A stretch of 64,000 nucleotides of DNA from RPQJ01 sp963762315 (GCA_963762315.1 CAVXKO010000006.1:558001-622000), one strand, 5' to 3'. Shown: positions 46,536 to 55,681, numbered from the stretch's first letter. The notes: a model not told the origin generated them from the letters alone. Translations and numbers: made by a program.

Positions 46536-47216
46536 TCAGGCCGGAAGGTTATCACGCGACTCGCCCGCCCCTGCTCGAGCGGCCCGCAGGAGCAAGTCAC
46601 GCACTTCGTCGTCACCGGTCTGGTCGAAAACCTCGTACCACTGCCCCACCGCGCTGAACCACGCAGGCACCCTGGGACACGCGACTTCGTCGGCGAGCGC
46701 GGCAACGCGTTCGAGGGCCTCGGGTGAGGCAACCGGCACGGCCGCGACGACGCGTTGCGCACCGAGACTGCGCACCGCCCGCAGTGCCGCGGCCATCGTC
46801 GCGCCGGTCGCGAGACCGTCATCGACGACGATCCCTGTGCGGCCCCGTAGATCGAGGGGTGCGCGGTCGCCGCGGTAGAGCCGTTCGCGGCGCGCGAGTT
46901 CCTCGAGTTCGCGAGCCTTGACGCGCTCGAGCGCATCACTGCGCTCGGGCAGATAGCGCAACACGTCGTCGTTGAGTACCACCGCTCCACCGCTTGCCAC
47001 GGCGCCCATCGCGAGTTCCGGTTGCGACGGCAGGCCCAGCTTGCGCACGACGAGGACATCGAGCGGCAGCCCGAGCGCCTGCGCCACCTCGTAGGCGACC
47101 GGGACGCCGCCGCGCGGCAGCGCGAGCACGATCGCCTGCGGATCGCCGCGGTACGCCGCCAGCGATTCCGAAAGCACCCTGCCCGCGTCGCATCGATCGC
47201 GGTAGCTGCGCGTCAT
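46536..47216 (-). CDS. Phosphoribosyltransferase family protein
   Basis: This 226-aa type-I phosphoribosyltransferase-fold protein has the PRPP-binding loop GIVVDDGLATGATMAAALRA and an N-terminal ALPRGGVPVAYEVAQALGLP, typical of a stand-alone PRTase family common in stress islands. ATG 47216 is preferred because GAGGAG sits 7 bp before it; ATG 47222 is too close. The substrate base is unknown. It is adjacent to a divergent kinase gene and near a second PRPP synthetase (48303-49301), which hints at PRPP-linked metabolism under stress. Confidence 0.85.
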   Translation of the reverse strand: MTRSYRDRCDAGRVLSESLAAYRGDPQAIVLALPRGGVPVAYEVAQALGLPLDVLVVRKLGLPSQPELAMGAVASGGAVVLNDDVLRYLPERSDALERVKARELEELARRERLYRGDRAPLDLRGRTGIVVDDGLATGATMAAALRAVRSLGAQRVVAAVPVASPEALERVAALADEVACPRVPAWFSAVGQWYEVFDQTGDDEVRDLLLRAARAGAGESRDNLPA

Positions 47217-47304
47217 GGCCATGCTCCTCAATCGCAAGACTCATGTTGCTAGGTCGCGGTCACCGCGGCATTCGCGCATCTACCTAGTGCTATGCTCGTT
47301 CCCG

Positions 47305-48297
47305 ATGCCCGCGGTTTCCATCGCACTCGATGTCAAGGTCGCCTACCTCCGCGGCCTGTGCGGGCGGGGCGACGAAGCGATCGAGACGCACTTCGCCTGG
47401 GTGTTCCTGGTCGGTGATCGCGCCTGGAAACTGCGCAAGCCGCTCGCCCGGGACACGATGGACTATCGCTCGCTCGAAGCCCGCCGCGTCGGCTCGCTGG
47501 ACGAGGTGCGGCTCAATCGGCGGCTGGCGCCACGGATCTACCTCAAGGCGACGCCGCTCGTGCTCGAAGCGGACGGCACCCTGGCGATTGGCGGCCGGGG
47601 CGCGACCGTGGACTGGCTCGTCGCCATGCAACGGCTCGATCGCGAGCGGCTGCTGGAAGCGCAACTCCCCCGCGAAACCTTCACCGCCACAGAACTGGAG
47701 CCGGTGACGCGGTTGCTCGCCGGTTTCTACGCCGGCGCGCCGCCGGCACTGGTCGACGGACGCGCATTCGTCGAGCGACTGGAAAGACAGGTCGCCGCGA
47801 ATCACGCCGTGCTCGCTGGAGCGAACCGGCCTGGCGCGCAGCAGCTGCAACGGCAGCAACTCGCCTTCCTGGCCGGGCATGCGTCGCTGCTTAGGGAGCG
47901 TGCGACGTCGGGTTGCGTCGTCGAGGGACACGGCGACCTGCGGCCGGAGCACGTCTTCCTGGGCGACCCGCCGGCCGTCATCGATTGCCTGGAATTCGAC
48001 CGCGACCTGCGCATCCTCGACCGGGCCGAGGAGCTGAGCTTCCTCGAACTCGAGTGCGCGCGCGCGGGCCATGCGCGCGTGGGCCGCGATCTGGCGCGGC
48101 ACTGCCTTGCCTTGCTCGGCGACTCGGCTCCGGACGCCCTCCGCGCCTTCTATCGAAGCCACCGCGCGGGGACGCGAGCCAAGCTCTACGTGTGGCGCGC
48201 AGCGGAACCCGACGGACGGGTGCCCTCCACGTGGCTCGAGCGAGCGGATGGTTACGTCACGGGCGCGCTGAACGACTCCGCGCTCAGCCTCGCCTGA
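47305..48297 (+). CDS. APH-like phosphotransferase-fold protein, short form
   Basis: This 330-aa protein resembles aminoglycoside/choline-kinase folds: THFAWVFLVGDRAWKLRKPL (Lys), LNRRLAPRIYLKATPLVLEA, the Brenner-type loop EGHGDLRPEHVFLGD, and metal Asp in AVIDCLEFDRDLRILD. It is a paralogue of the N-terminal half of the 49810-51397 protein and has no C-terminal P-loop domain. The start is ATG 47305; the upstream frame overlaps the divergent phosphoribosyltransferase start. An antibiotic target is not implied; the family is common in stress clusters. Confidence 0.78.
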   Translation: MPAVSIALDVKVAYLRGLCGRGDEAIETHFAWVFLVGDRAWKLRKPLARDTMDYRSLEARRVGSLDEVRLNRRLAPRIYLKATPLVLEADGTLAIGGRGATVDWLVAMQRLDRERLLEAQLPRETFTATELEPVTRLLAGFYAGAPPALVDGRAFVERLERQVAANHAVLAGANRPGAQQLQRQQLAFLAGHASLLRERATSGCVVEGHGDLRPEHVFLGDPPAVIDCLEFDRDLRILDRAEELSFLELECARAGHARVGRDLARHCLALLGDSAPDALRAFYRSHRAGTRAKLYVWRAAEPDGRVPSTWLERADGYVTGALNDSALSLA

Positions 48298-48302
48298 GGG
48301 AA

Positions 48303-49301
48303 TCAGCGCGGCTTGGCCTCGAGTTCGCGCAAGGCGACGACGGAGCCTCCGCCAACGATGCGCCGGATTGCCTCTCCGAACAGCGTCGAAGCCGGCAGGA
48401 CGACCGGTTCGCGCTCGCCCGATTGTGCTGCGATGCGCGTCGGCAGGATCGAGTCCGTGACGATGAGGCGATCGGGACCCTCGGGCCCCAGCAGGCGACG
48501 CGCCTCGGGCTCGAACACGCCGTGTGTCGCGCAGGCGTCGACGCGCACTGCACCGCCCTCGCGGCATGCCCTCACCGCGCGCAGGATCGTCGAGCCGGCG
48601 CTGATCAGGTCGTCGACGATCACGACGTGGCAACCCTGTACCGGGCCCACGAGCAGATCCCCGCTCACCACGCCGCTGCTGCGGCGCTTTTCGTGCAGGG
48701 CGAAACCGACCTCGCGCCGGGCGTGCACGGCCAGCAGGTCCTGCAGGCGCTGAGCGCGCTTGGCGCCGCCGAAATCCGGCGAGACGACGGTGACGGGTTC
48801 GGGACCGAGGTCCTTCGCGAGGTGGCGCGCGATGAGCGGCGCGGCTTCGAGCTGGTCCACCGGGCAGCGGAATGCGTTTTCGAACGCAGCGAGGTTGTGC
48901 GCGTCGAGCGCGAGGACGTGATCGGTGCCGACCGCTTCGAACAACTGCGCCACGTAGCGCAGCGTCACCGGATCGCGCTCCTTGGTGCGGCGGTCCTTGC
49001 GCCCGTAGCACAGGAACGGCACGCATGCGGTCACGCGCGACGCGCCGCCGTCCTTGAGCCCCGCGATGAAGAACAGCAGCCGGCAGAGGCGATCGTTGGC
49101 GCTGCCCGCGGCATCGCCGCTCAGGGACTGGACGACGAACACGTCGCGGCCCCGCACGCTGACGAGCGGCCGCGTCTTGTGCTCCCCGCCCTCGAACTCC
49201 CGCTCCTCCATGGGAGCGAGGCCGCAGCCGACCGCGGCCGCGACCCGTTCACCGAATGACCGGCTCGCGGCCGGCGCAAATATCAGGGGACCGCTCGTCA
49301 A
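48303..49301 (-). CDS. Divergent ribose-phosphate pyrophosphokinase paralogue
   Basis: This 332-aa protein has the PRPP synthetase fold: REFEGGEHKTRPLVSVRGRD (canonical FSDGE replaced by FEGGE), FLCYGRKDRRTKERDPVTL (RQDRR replaced by RKDRR), ALDAHNLAAFE (DLHA replaced by DAHN), and the PRPP loop VVIVDDLISAGSTILRAVRA. The housekeeping prs is at 58456-59411. The changed nucleotide and metal-site residues suggest altered specificity or regulation. The start is TTG 49301, overlapping the HPF stop by 4 bp, so it is translationally coupled to the hibernation factor. Confidence 0.85.
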   Translation of the reverse strand: MTSGPLIFAPAASRSFGERVAAAVGCGLAPMEEREFEGGEHKTRPLVSVRGRDVFVVQSLSGDAAGSANDRLCRLLFFIAGLKDGGASRVTACVPFLCYGRKDRRTKERDPVTLRYVAQLFEAVGTDHVLALDAHNLAAFENAFRCPVDQLEAAPLIARHLAKDLGPEPVTVVSPDFGGAKRAQRLQDLLAVHARREVGFALHEKRRSSGVVSGDLLVGPVQGCHVVIVDDLISAGSTILRAVRACREGGAVRVDACATHGVFEPEARRLLGPEGPDRLIVTDSILPTRIAAQSGEREPVVLPASTLFGEAIRRIVGGGSVVALRELEAKPR

Positions 49302-49651
49302 CTCAACGTCTCGCGGCGTTTTGCGTCGCCCCGCAGGGCCGACATGCGCTGCTGCAGCTGCCGCTTCGCGGCATCGAACGCATCGCGCAGGACCACGTAC
49401 ACATCGTCATGCCCGTCGCGGTTCGGCCGCTCCATGTCGACGACCACGTCCTCGCCCGGCACCTCGAGGTGCAGCTTGACCGCGAAGACCTTGCCCTGGT
49501 GATGGTGGCGGTGCGGCGAGTCGATGACGATGCGGCAGGACTGGATGCGATCGCTGAAGACACCGAGGTGGCTGACGAGTTCATGGACCCGGGCCTCGAC
49601 GGCCGCGGAGCTTTCCATGTGCCTGAAGGTGATTTTGACGGGAATGGTCAC
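49298..49651 (-). CDS. hpf: Ribosome hibernation promoting factor (HPF/YfiA family)
   Basis: This 117-aa short HPF/RaiA-type protein binds idle 30S/70S ribosomes. It has KITFRHMESSAAVEARVHEL, SHLGVFSDRIQSCRIVIDSP, VFAVKLHLEVPGEDVVVDME and DVYVVLRDAFDAAKRQLQQR. The basic and aromatic pattern of the beta-alpha-beta fold is preserved. It precedes the divergent PRPP synthetase with a 4-bp overlap. It is divergent from the APH/P-loop gene at 49810. Context suggests induction in energy or oxygen stress. Confidence 0.92.
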   Translation of the reverse strand: MTIPVKITFRHMESSAAVEARVHELVSHLGVFSDRIQSCRIVIDSPHRHHHQGKVFAVKLHLEVPGEDVVVDMERPNRDGHDDVYVVLRDAFDAAKRQLQQRMSALRGDAKRRETLS

Positions 49652-49809
49652 GATTCGATTTTCCTTTGCTGTCGATCGGACAGGACGGCTTCATTGTCGA
49701 ACGGTGCCCCTCGGCGACCATAAGTATTGATCGCAGGGGATCCATGGGTCGAGGCCAAGGGTACACTGGTCGAAGCTGCCGTCGAGCGCCGAATCCGAGG
49801 AATCCGTCG

Positions 49810-51397
49810 ATGAACGCCGCCGGACCGGGTGACGCGCTGATCGAAGCCCTGCGCGATCCCGCCGCCTACCCGCACGCCGTCGTCGAGCCGGTGCGGGTCG
49901 TCGAAACCCACATCTCCTGGGTGCTCCTGACGGGTCCCTATGCCTACAAGATCAAGAAGCCGCTGAAACTCAGCTTCCTCGATTACTCCACCCCCGAACG
50001 CCGTCGGCAGTTGTGCGAGGAGGAGTTGCGGCTGAACCGGCGCCTCGCCCCGGACCTGTATCTCGATGTCGTCCCCATCGTCCGCGACGGCGACCGGATT
50101 CGAATGGGCGCGGACTGCGGCGCTCCGGTCGAACACGCGGTTCGCATGCGCCAGTTCGACACGCGCGATGAACTCGATGCCCTCATGGAACGGGATGCCG
50201 CGGAGCGAGCCGAGCTGGCCCGGCTCGGCGAGCGGCTCGGGCACATACACGCCACGGCCATCCCCGCGGACCGCGCGTCCGACCACGGCTCGGCGCCGCG
50301 CGTGCAGCAGATCACGCTCGGCAACTTCGTCGAAATCGAGTCGCTCGGCCTCCCGGAACCCGCCCCCGCAAACGTGGAACGCCTGCGCGATTGGGCCGCA
50401 GCGGAATTCGCCCGCATTGAACCCATGCTGCAGGACCGGCATCGCAACGGGTGGATCCGCGAATGCCACGGCGACCTGCATTGCGCCAACGTCGTGCGCT
50501 GGCGCGGCGCCCTCACGCCGTTCGACGGCATCGAGTTCGATCCGGCGCTGCGCTTCATCGACGTCGTGAACGACGTGGCGTTTCTCACGATGGACCTCGC
50601 GGCGCGTGGGCGGGCCGACCTGCGCCACGCCGTGCTCAACGCCTGGACGGAAAGCCTCGGCGACTACGCGTCCCTGCCGCTGCTGCCCTACTACGAGGCC
50701 TACCGCGCGCTCGTGCGTGCCAAGGTTGCGGGCCTGCGCACACGCCAGCACGCGGCAGGATCGCAGTCGTCCCGAGCCGCGCTTGCCGACCTGCGGCGCT
50801 ACCTGGACTGGGCGCTCGCGGGTACCCGGCGCGCGCCGCCGATGCTGTTGATCACCTGCGGACTGTCCGGCTCCGGCAAGACGTGGCTGGCGCGACGCCT
50901 CGCGCCCGGGCTCGGAGCGCTCCACGTACGCTCGGACATCGAGCGCAAGCGTCTTGCGGGGCTTGCTCCGCTCGCCGATTCACGATCGCCGCCGGATGCC
51001 GGCCTCTACACGCGTGAGTTCAATACGCGCACGTACACCCGGCTGGCTGAGTGCGCGCAGGCGTGCCTGCAGGGCGGCGAGAGCGTGATCGTCGATGCCG
51101 CCTTCCTGCGTCGTGCGGAGCGATCCGACCTGCTGGCGGTCGCCGGTCGCTCCGGTGCGAAGGCTGATGATCCTGCATTGCGCCGCGCCGCTCGAAACCT
51201 TGCGGGCGCGGATCGCGTCGCGCCGCGACGCGGGAGGTGATGCCTCGGAGGCAGACGTCTCGCTGCTCGATCGCCAGCCTGCGTATTGGGAAACGCTTTC
51301 GGACGCGGAGCGTGGCGTCACGATCGACGTGGACACGACATCGCAGCAATCCATCGACGAATGCGTCGAGCGATTGCGACGGGACGCGGGTTCCTGA
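49810..51397 (+). CDS. APH-like phosphotransferase fused to P-loop kinase (one frame break)
   Basis: This protein of ~528 aa has an N-terminal phosphotransferase fold (THISWVLLTGPYAYKIKKPL, IRECHGDLHCANVVRW, FDGIEFDPALRFIDVVNDVA) and a C-terminal gluconate-kinase-like AAA domain with Walker A LITCGLSGSGKTWLARRLA, then LHVRSDIERKRLAGL and VIVDAAFLRRAERSD. The frame shifts near 51165, where LMILHCAAPLETLRARIASR resumes the domain to the stop at 51397. Start ATG 49810 has GAGGAA upstream. It is the long paralogue of the gene at 47305-48297. The substrate is unknown; the architecture recurs beside universal stress genes. Confidence 0.85.
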
Positions 51398-51403
51398 GGG
51401 CTT

Positions 51404-52324
51404 TCAGGCCGGCGATTGAGGCTTTTCGATCCAGACGTTGCACGGCACGCGATCGAGCACCGCCTCGGCCGTGTTGCCGATGAACCAGCGCTCAAGGCGC
51501 CGTCGCGAGACCGCGCCCATCAGGATGATGTCGGCATCGAGCGCCAGGGCTTCGGACACGATGTCCTGGGCCGGGACGCCCACGCGCAGGTGGGCGCTCT
51601 CGCGGACCGCCGGATGGGCCGCAAGCAGCTCGTGCAGGCTCTTGTTCGCTGCCTCGAGCGTGGCGTCGTCGGGCACCATGCCCGCAGCCGCCACATAGGC
51701 ATCGCCGATGACGGCGACGGGATGCGGGAGCGCAAAGACGTGCAGCGCATGCACTTCGCCGCCGAGCCGCTCGTTGAGCAGCGACGCGCTGCCGAGCAAC
51801 TGGTGGTCGAGCGCCGCGGGCTTGTCGTGCAGGTGCTGCGGATCGACGCAAACCAGGATGCGCGGTGACGCGAGCCGCGCGGGATCTTTCACCAGCAGCA
51901 GCGGCGCCGGGCAATCGCGAATGAGGTGCCAGTCGGAGCCCGTGAACAGCGTGCGCTCGACGCGGCCGTGGTGGACGCTCTGCTTCATGACGAGTCCGGG
52001 CTTCAACGCCTTGATGCGCTCGATGGCCAGCTCGTGGAACGGCGTGCCCCAGATGCACTCGAACGTGGCCGTGACGCCGAGCGACGCCGCACGCTCGACG
52101 CAGCGCTCCAGGGTGACGCGATGCGCGGCCTGGACCGACTCGCGGAACTGCACGAGCCCCGGGGCCGGGGGTTCGTAGAACGAGACGTGGAGGTCCCGGT
52201 AATCCGTCATCAGCAGGTGAAGTCGGGCGTCGAAGCTTCGCGCCATCGGCAAGGCTGCTTCGAACGCGGCCTGCTGCTCGAGCGCGGGCTCCATCAGCAC
52301 GAGGATGCTGCGCAATGCTTCCAT
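51404..52324 (-). CDS. Universal stress protein with two UspA domains
   Basis: This 306-aa tandem UspA-fold protein has domain 1 (EALRSILVLMEPALEQQAAF, TLFTGSDWHLIRDCPAPLLL) and domain 2 (PRILVCVDPQHLHDKPA, LDADIILMGAVSRRRLERWF, GNTAEAVLDRVPCNVWI). The second half keeps the ATP-type G-x2-G-x9-G(S/T)-like pattern only in part. ATG 52324 is chosen, with GGGAGG upstream; an in-frame extension to 52531 is not conserved. It lies 6 bp from the convergent APH/P-loop gene. UspE-like stress survival is the likely role. Confidence 0.88.
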   Translation of the reverse strand: MEALRSILVLMEPALEQQAAFEAALPMARSFDARLHLLMTDYRDLHVSFYEPPAPGLVQFRESVQAAHRVTLERCVERAASLGVTATFECIWGTPFHELAIERIKALKPGLVMKQSVHHGRVERTLFTGSDWHLIRDCPAPLLLVKDPARLASPRILVCVDPQHLHDKPAALDHQLLGSASLLNERLGGEVHALHVFALPHPVAVIGDAYVAAAGMVPDDATLEAANKSLHELLAAHPAVRESAHLRVGVPAQDIVSEALALDADIILMGAVSRRRLERWFIGNTAEAVLDRVPCNVWIEKPQSPA

Positions 52325-52456
52325 CGGCGCCTCCCATGATCGGGCGCGAGGCGTAATATCGGCCGTGAGAAGGATATCTCGCCCGCCGCGCAGGAAATCC
52401 GGCGCGCGGTCGCGGGATGTACCTAACGCCGTCGCCAGGTAGCGAGGTCTGTCATC

Positions 52457-53077
52457 GTGAAACCGTCGGACCGGTATCCCGCAGCCCTGCTGTCGGCGTT
52501 CGCCGTCGTCTGGACGGCGCTCGCGATCCATCCGTGGTACCGGCAGGACTGGCTGCTCGAGAACGTGCTGGTGTTCATCGCGGTGCCGCTGCTCGTGACC
52601 ACGTACCGCAGCCTGCGCTTCTCGAACTTCGCCTATTCATGCCTGTTCGCGTTCTTCGTTCTGCACGAGATCGGCGCGCACTACACGTACAGCGAGGTGC
52701 CGTGGCGCGAGTGGCTCGCGACGATCGGCTTCGGCGCGCCCGGCGGCCGCAATCACTACGACCGCTTCGTGCATTTCAGCTACGGGCTGCTGATGTTTCC
52801 CGCGGTGTGGGAACTCTTTGCGGCGCGGTCGAATCCGCAACGCATCTGGCGCTACGTGATGCCCGTGCTGTTCCTGATGGGACACTCGGTGATTTACGAA
52901 CTGGTCGAGTGGCTCGCCGCCGAGGTGTTCGGCGGTGACCTCGGTGTCGCGTACCTCGGCACGCAGGGCGACGTGTGGGATGCACAGAAGGACATGGCCC
53001 TCGCATCCCTCGGCGCGGCGTCGGGATTGTTGCTGGTGTTGGTCTCGCGGCGCAGCACGTATGGCCACGAAACGTAG
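52457..53077 (+). CDS. DUF2238 (YjdF-like) inner-membrane protein
   Basis: This 206-aa polytopic membrane protein has about five or six TM helices. Family segments are AIHPWYRQDWLLENVLVF, CLFAFFVLHEIGAHYTYSEV, RNHYDRFVHFSYGLLMFPAV, SVIYELVEWLAAEVFG and GTQGDVWDAQKDMALASLGA. The conserved His/Glu/Asp in the helices suggest metal or proton handling, but function is unknown. GTG start 52457. It ends in a bidirectional terminator at 53158-53184. Confidence 0.85.
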   Translation: MKPSDRYPAALLSAFAVVWTALAIHPWYRQDWLLENVLVFIAVPLLVTTYRSLRFSNFAYSCLFAFFVLHEIGAHYTYSEVPWREWLATIGFGAPGGRNHYDRFVHFSYGLLMFPAVWELFAARSNPQRIWRYVMPVLFLMGHSVIYELVEWLAAEVFGGDLGVAYLGTQGDVWDAQKDMALASLGAASGLLLVLVSRRSTYGHET

Positions 53078-53157
53078 GGCCACGGTCGGACGTGCGGCCT
53101 GACTCTCGCGGGCTCGATGGATTGACCGAGGCCACGCAAACTCCGACAAGGACAAAG

Positions 53158-53184
53158 AAAAGCCCGGCGCGAGGCCGGGCTTTT
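53158..53184. terminator. Bidirectional intrinsic terminator
   Basis: AAAGCCCGGC (53159-53168) and GCCGGGCTTT (53174-53183) form a 10-bp stem with a 5-nt loop. T-runs occur on both strands. It lies between the convergent YjdF-like and PEP-CTERM genes and can serve both. Confidence 0.88.
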
Positions 53185-53204
53185 CGTTGCATGGATCGCG
53201 ACGA

Positions 53205-53942
53205 CTAGAACTTCTTGCGCCTACGCGTCATGCCGAGACCAGCAAGGCCGCAACCGAACAGTGCAAGCGTGCCGGGTTCGGGAACAGTGCGAGTCCCTTC
53301 GGCGTCGATCCTCCAGTAGGATTCAAAGTTGGTGTCGCAGAATCCGGCATTCGGACCGCTGGCCAATGCGGTGCAGATTCCCCAGTTGAACTCCGTATCC
53401 GGATTCGGCTGCGAGCCGGGCAAGTCCGGACTGGAAAAGGCCGAGAGGTCCGTAAAGAAAGTATTGAACGTCAATCGCAGGAGGTGCGTGTCGTCATACT
53501 CGCCGAGATAAAGACGGAACTGCAACGAATCACGCACGCCACCGACGCCTCCGAGGAAGACGTCGTTGTAAACGTCAGTGTAGCTATAGCGGATGCCCCC
53601 GCCATTGAACAGCGTATTGACTTCCCCGGTCGAGCAGGGTTGATACCCCGCATCCGGCTCGCAATCCTGGCCGAAGTCGATTGTGAACCTGACGAGCGAC
53701 GGGTCGAACTCCTTCCAGCAGCCGGTCACCTGACCAGGGCCGCAACCGGAATCGAGCAGGCCAGCGCTCGTGTCATAGGTAAAAGATATGTTGTACGGAG
53801 TTCCGACTCCGACGCCCACAGGATTCGTACCCTGCGCGTTACCGACAACACCCGAGAAGGTCCAGGTGACCGGGCTTGCCATGGCCGGGATCGGCCCGGC
53901 AAGCAACCCAAGAGCCAGCAGGCCCACGATCCTCAATTTCAT
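53205..53942 (-). CDS. PEP-CTERM sorting-domain protein
   Basis: This 245-aa exported protein has a signal peptide (MKLRIVGLLALGLLAGPIPA) and a C-terminal PEP-CTERM signal: VPEPGTLALFGCGLAGLGM followed by RRRKKF. In other bacteria such proteins are cleaved by exosortase. The body is beta-rich with several Cys pairs (DSGCGPGQVTGCW, GICTALASG, AGFCDTNF). ATG 53942 is favoured because AAGGGG sits 9 bp before it; ATG 53951 abuts that site. No exosortase or EPS gene is in the window. Confidence 0.88.
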   Translation of the reverse strand: MKLRIVGLLALGLLAGPIPAMASPVTWTFSGVVGNAQGTNPVGVGVGTPYNISFTYDTSAGLLDSGCGPGQVTGCWKEFDPSLVRFTIDFGQDCEPDAGYQPCSTGEVNTLFNGGGIRYSYTDVYNDVFLGGVGGVRDSLQFRLYLGEYDDTHLLRLTFNTFFTDLSAFSSPDLPGSQPNPDTEFNWGICTALASGPNAGFCDTNFESYWRIDAEGTRTVPEPGTLALFGCGLAGLGMTRRRKKF

Positions 53943-54054
53943 GATCTTCATCCCCTTTTCTTTTTTTGCCGCCCGATCGGCCGGGCGGTTGGTCACCTTA
54001 GACCATGGAATGAATCCGCCTTGCAACGGATTGGCGACATAACGCAGGGGAAAT

Positions 54055-54131
<77 letters not shown>

Positions 54132-54311
54132 ACGAGGCCGGTGGCCGGTCCGCCACGGCGACCGGATGGTGGGTCCGGGCCGTACGGGACCGCGAATTTT
54201 CCAGCGGGCCGGGACGGGAGTCAAGGCAGGCGGGTGACCTTCCGCACTTGCGCGGGCCTCCCCCTGTGCCAGACTTGCGACGAAACGCCAGAACAACGAG
54301 GGGAATCGGCC

Positions 54312-55664
54312 ATGAAGCGCATCCTGACCACCGCCTTGGTGTCCACCGCAATCGCCCTGCCCGCAGGGATCGCCCTCGGCCCAGCAAGCCACGCCGACGC
54401 GCCCGGCCGACAAGCCTCCGGTGGCGCAGGCCTGGATCGACATCGCGACCTTTTCATCGCCCGGGATGCCGGGCGGCATGGGGGCGATGATGGGCGGCAT
54501 GATGGGTGGCGGCGGTGGCGGTCGAGACACGCCGCTGTCGGCGATGCTCGGCGGCAAGGGCAGCGGCAACCAGTTCGGCCACACGCGCTTCGGCGGCAGC
54601 GGCAGTTTCATGGACGTGACGTTGCGCACCAGCCGCAACCCGAATCTCGCCGAGGCGCTGCAGGCTGTGCCCGAGGCCAGCAAGCTCGCGCCCACGCTGC
54701 AGCTGAAGGTGCTGCCCGCAGGCGAAGCCGGTGCGAGGAAACGCCCGACGACTCGATCGAGGAGCCGGGCGAAACGCCGAAGGGCAAGATCAAGCTTTAC
54801 TGGGGTTGCGGCACGCACGATCCGCGCCGGGACAACCGAAGGTCGTCGACTTCTCGACCGGCACGGTCGGCCAGATGGCCGACATCTTCAAGGGGCGACG
54901 CGCGACGCAGCGCGGCGACGCACTCCGCGCCCGGGCGCCCGGTGTGGCCGAACCTCACCGACAAGCGTCTCGTGCCTCAGGGCGCGTCGCTCGCGGGCGC
55001 CCATGCGTTCACCGGCCAGGGCGTGCCCGAAAGCTTCAAGTTCAACCTGCCGCCCGCAGCAGGACATCATGCCGCCGATCGCGCTGAAGCAGGCCGATGC
55101 GAACGGCGTGACGCAACTGACGTGGCAGCCCTGCCGACGGCGCGCGGCTATTTCATCGCGGCGATGGGCGGCAAGGGTGACGACGACGGCAATGCAGAGA
55201 TGACGCTGTGGACGTCGAGCGAATTGCCGGACTCCGGGTTCGGTCTCGTCGACTACCAGACGAACAAGTCCGTGGACCAGTGGCTGAAGGAGAAGGTGCT
55301 GCTGCCGCCGACGGCGTCGAGCTGCGACATCCCGAAGGGCATTTTCGGCGAGGGCACGGGCGGCATGCTGCGCATGATCGCCTATGGCACCGAGATCAAC
55401 CTGGCCTATCCGCCCCGCCCGACGGACCCGAAGCTTGCCTGGGAGCCGGACTGGGCCGTGAAGGTGCGCGTGAAGTCGGTGGCGAATTCGATGCTCGGCA
55501 TGCCCGCGATGGACGAGGGCGCGGCTGGGGCGGAGGACGGCAGTGCCGCTGGCGGCGAGGGCTCGTCGACGGACGCTGCGCCGCAGGACGCGGAACAGAA
55601 ACCGAAGAAGAAGAAATTCAGCCTGAAGGATGCGGTCGACGCGGCGAAGCAGGTCATTCCCTGA
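54312..55664 (+). CDS. Unrecognised exported protein with Gly/Met-rich stretch (several frame breaks)
   Basis: This is a protein of ~450 aa that I do not recognise. It has a signal peptide (MKRILTTALVSTAIALPAGI) and then a shifted frame with VAQAWIDIATFSSPGMPGGM and a Met/Gly-rich run. After it come SMLGGKG-type and DVTLRTSRNPNLAEALQAV sequence, KGKIKLYWGCG, NLTDKRLVPQGASLAGAHAF, RGYFIAAMGGKGDDDGNAEM and LKDAVDAAKQVIP at the end. At least five frame joins occur between 54380 and 55140; only the last ~180 residues are continuous. Start ATG 54312 has GAGGGGAA upstream. The Lys-rich tail (KPKKKKFSLKD) and secretion suggest an envelope protein. Confidence 0.55.
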   Translation: MKRILTTALVSTAIALPAGIALGPASHADAPGRQASGGAGLDRHRDLFIARDAGRHGGDDGRHDGWRRWRSRHAAVGDARRQGQRQPVRPHALRRQRQFHGRDVAHQPQPESRRGAAGCARGQQARAHAAAEGAARRRSRCEETPDDSIEEPGETPKGKIKLYWGCGTHDPRRDNRRSSTSRPARSARWPTSSRGDARRSAATHSAPGRPVWPNLTDKRLVPQGASLAGAHAFTGQGVPESFKFNLPPAAGHHAADRAEAGRCERRDATDVAALPTARGYFIAAMGGKGDDDGNAEMTLWTSSELPDSGFGLVDYQTNKSVDQWLKEKVLLPPTASSCDIPKGIFGEGTGGMLRMIAYGTEINLAYPPRPTDPKLAWEPDWAVKVRVKSVANSMLGMPAMDEGAAGAEDGSAAGGEGSSTDAAPQDAEQKPKKKKFSLKDAVDAAKQVIP

Positions 55665-55681
55665 GCCCCGCTTCCGCCGGG

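Noticed and set aside
48303..51397. Aminoglycoside resistance genes
   Set aside because: The APH-like folds are in a stress cluster and lack features of known resistance enzymes; only the fold is supported.
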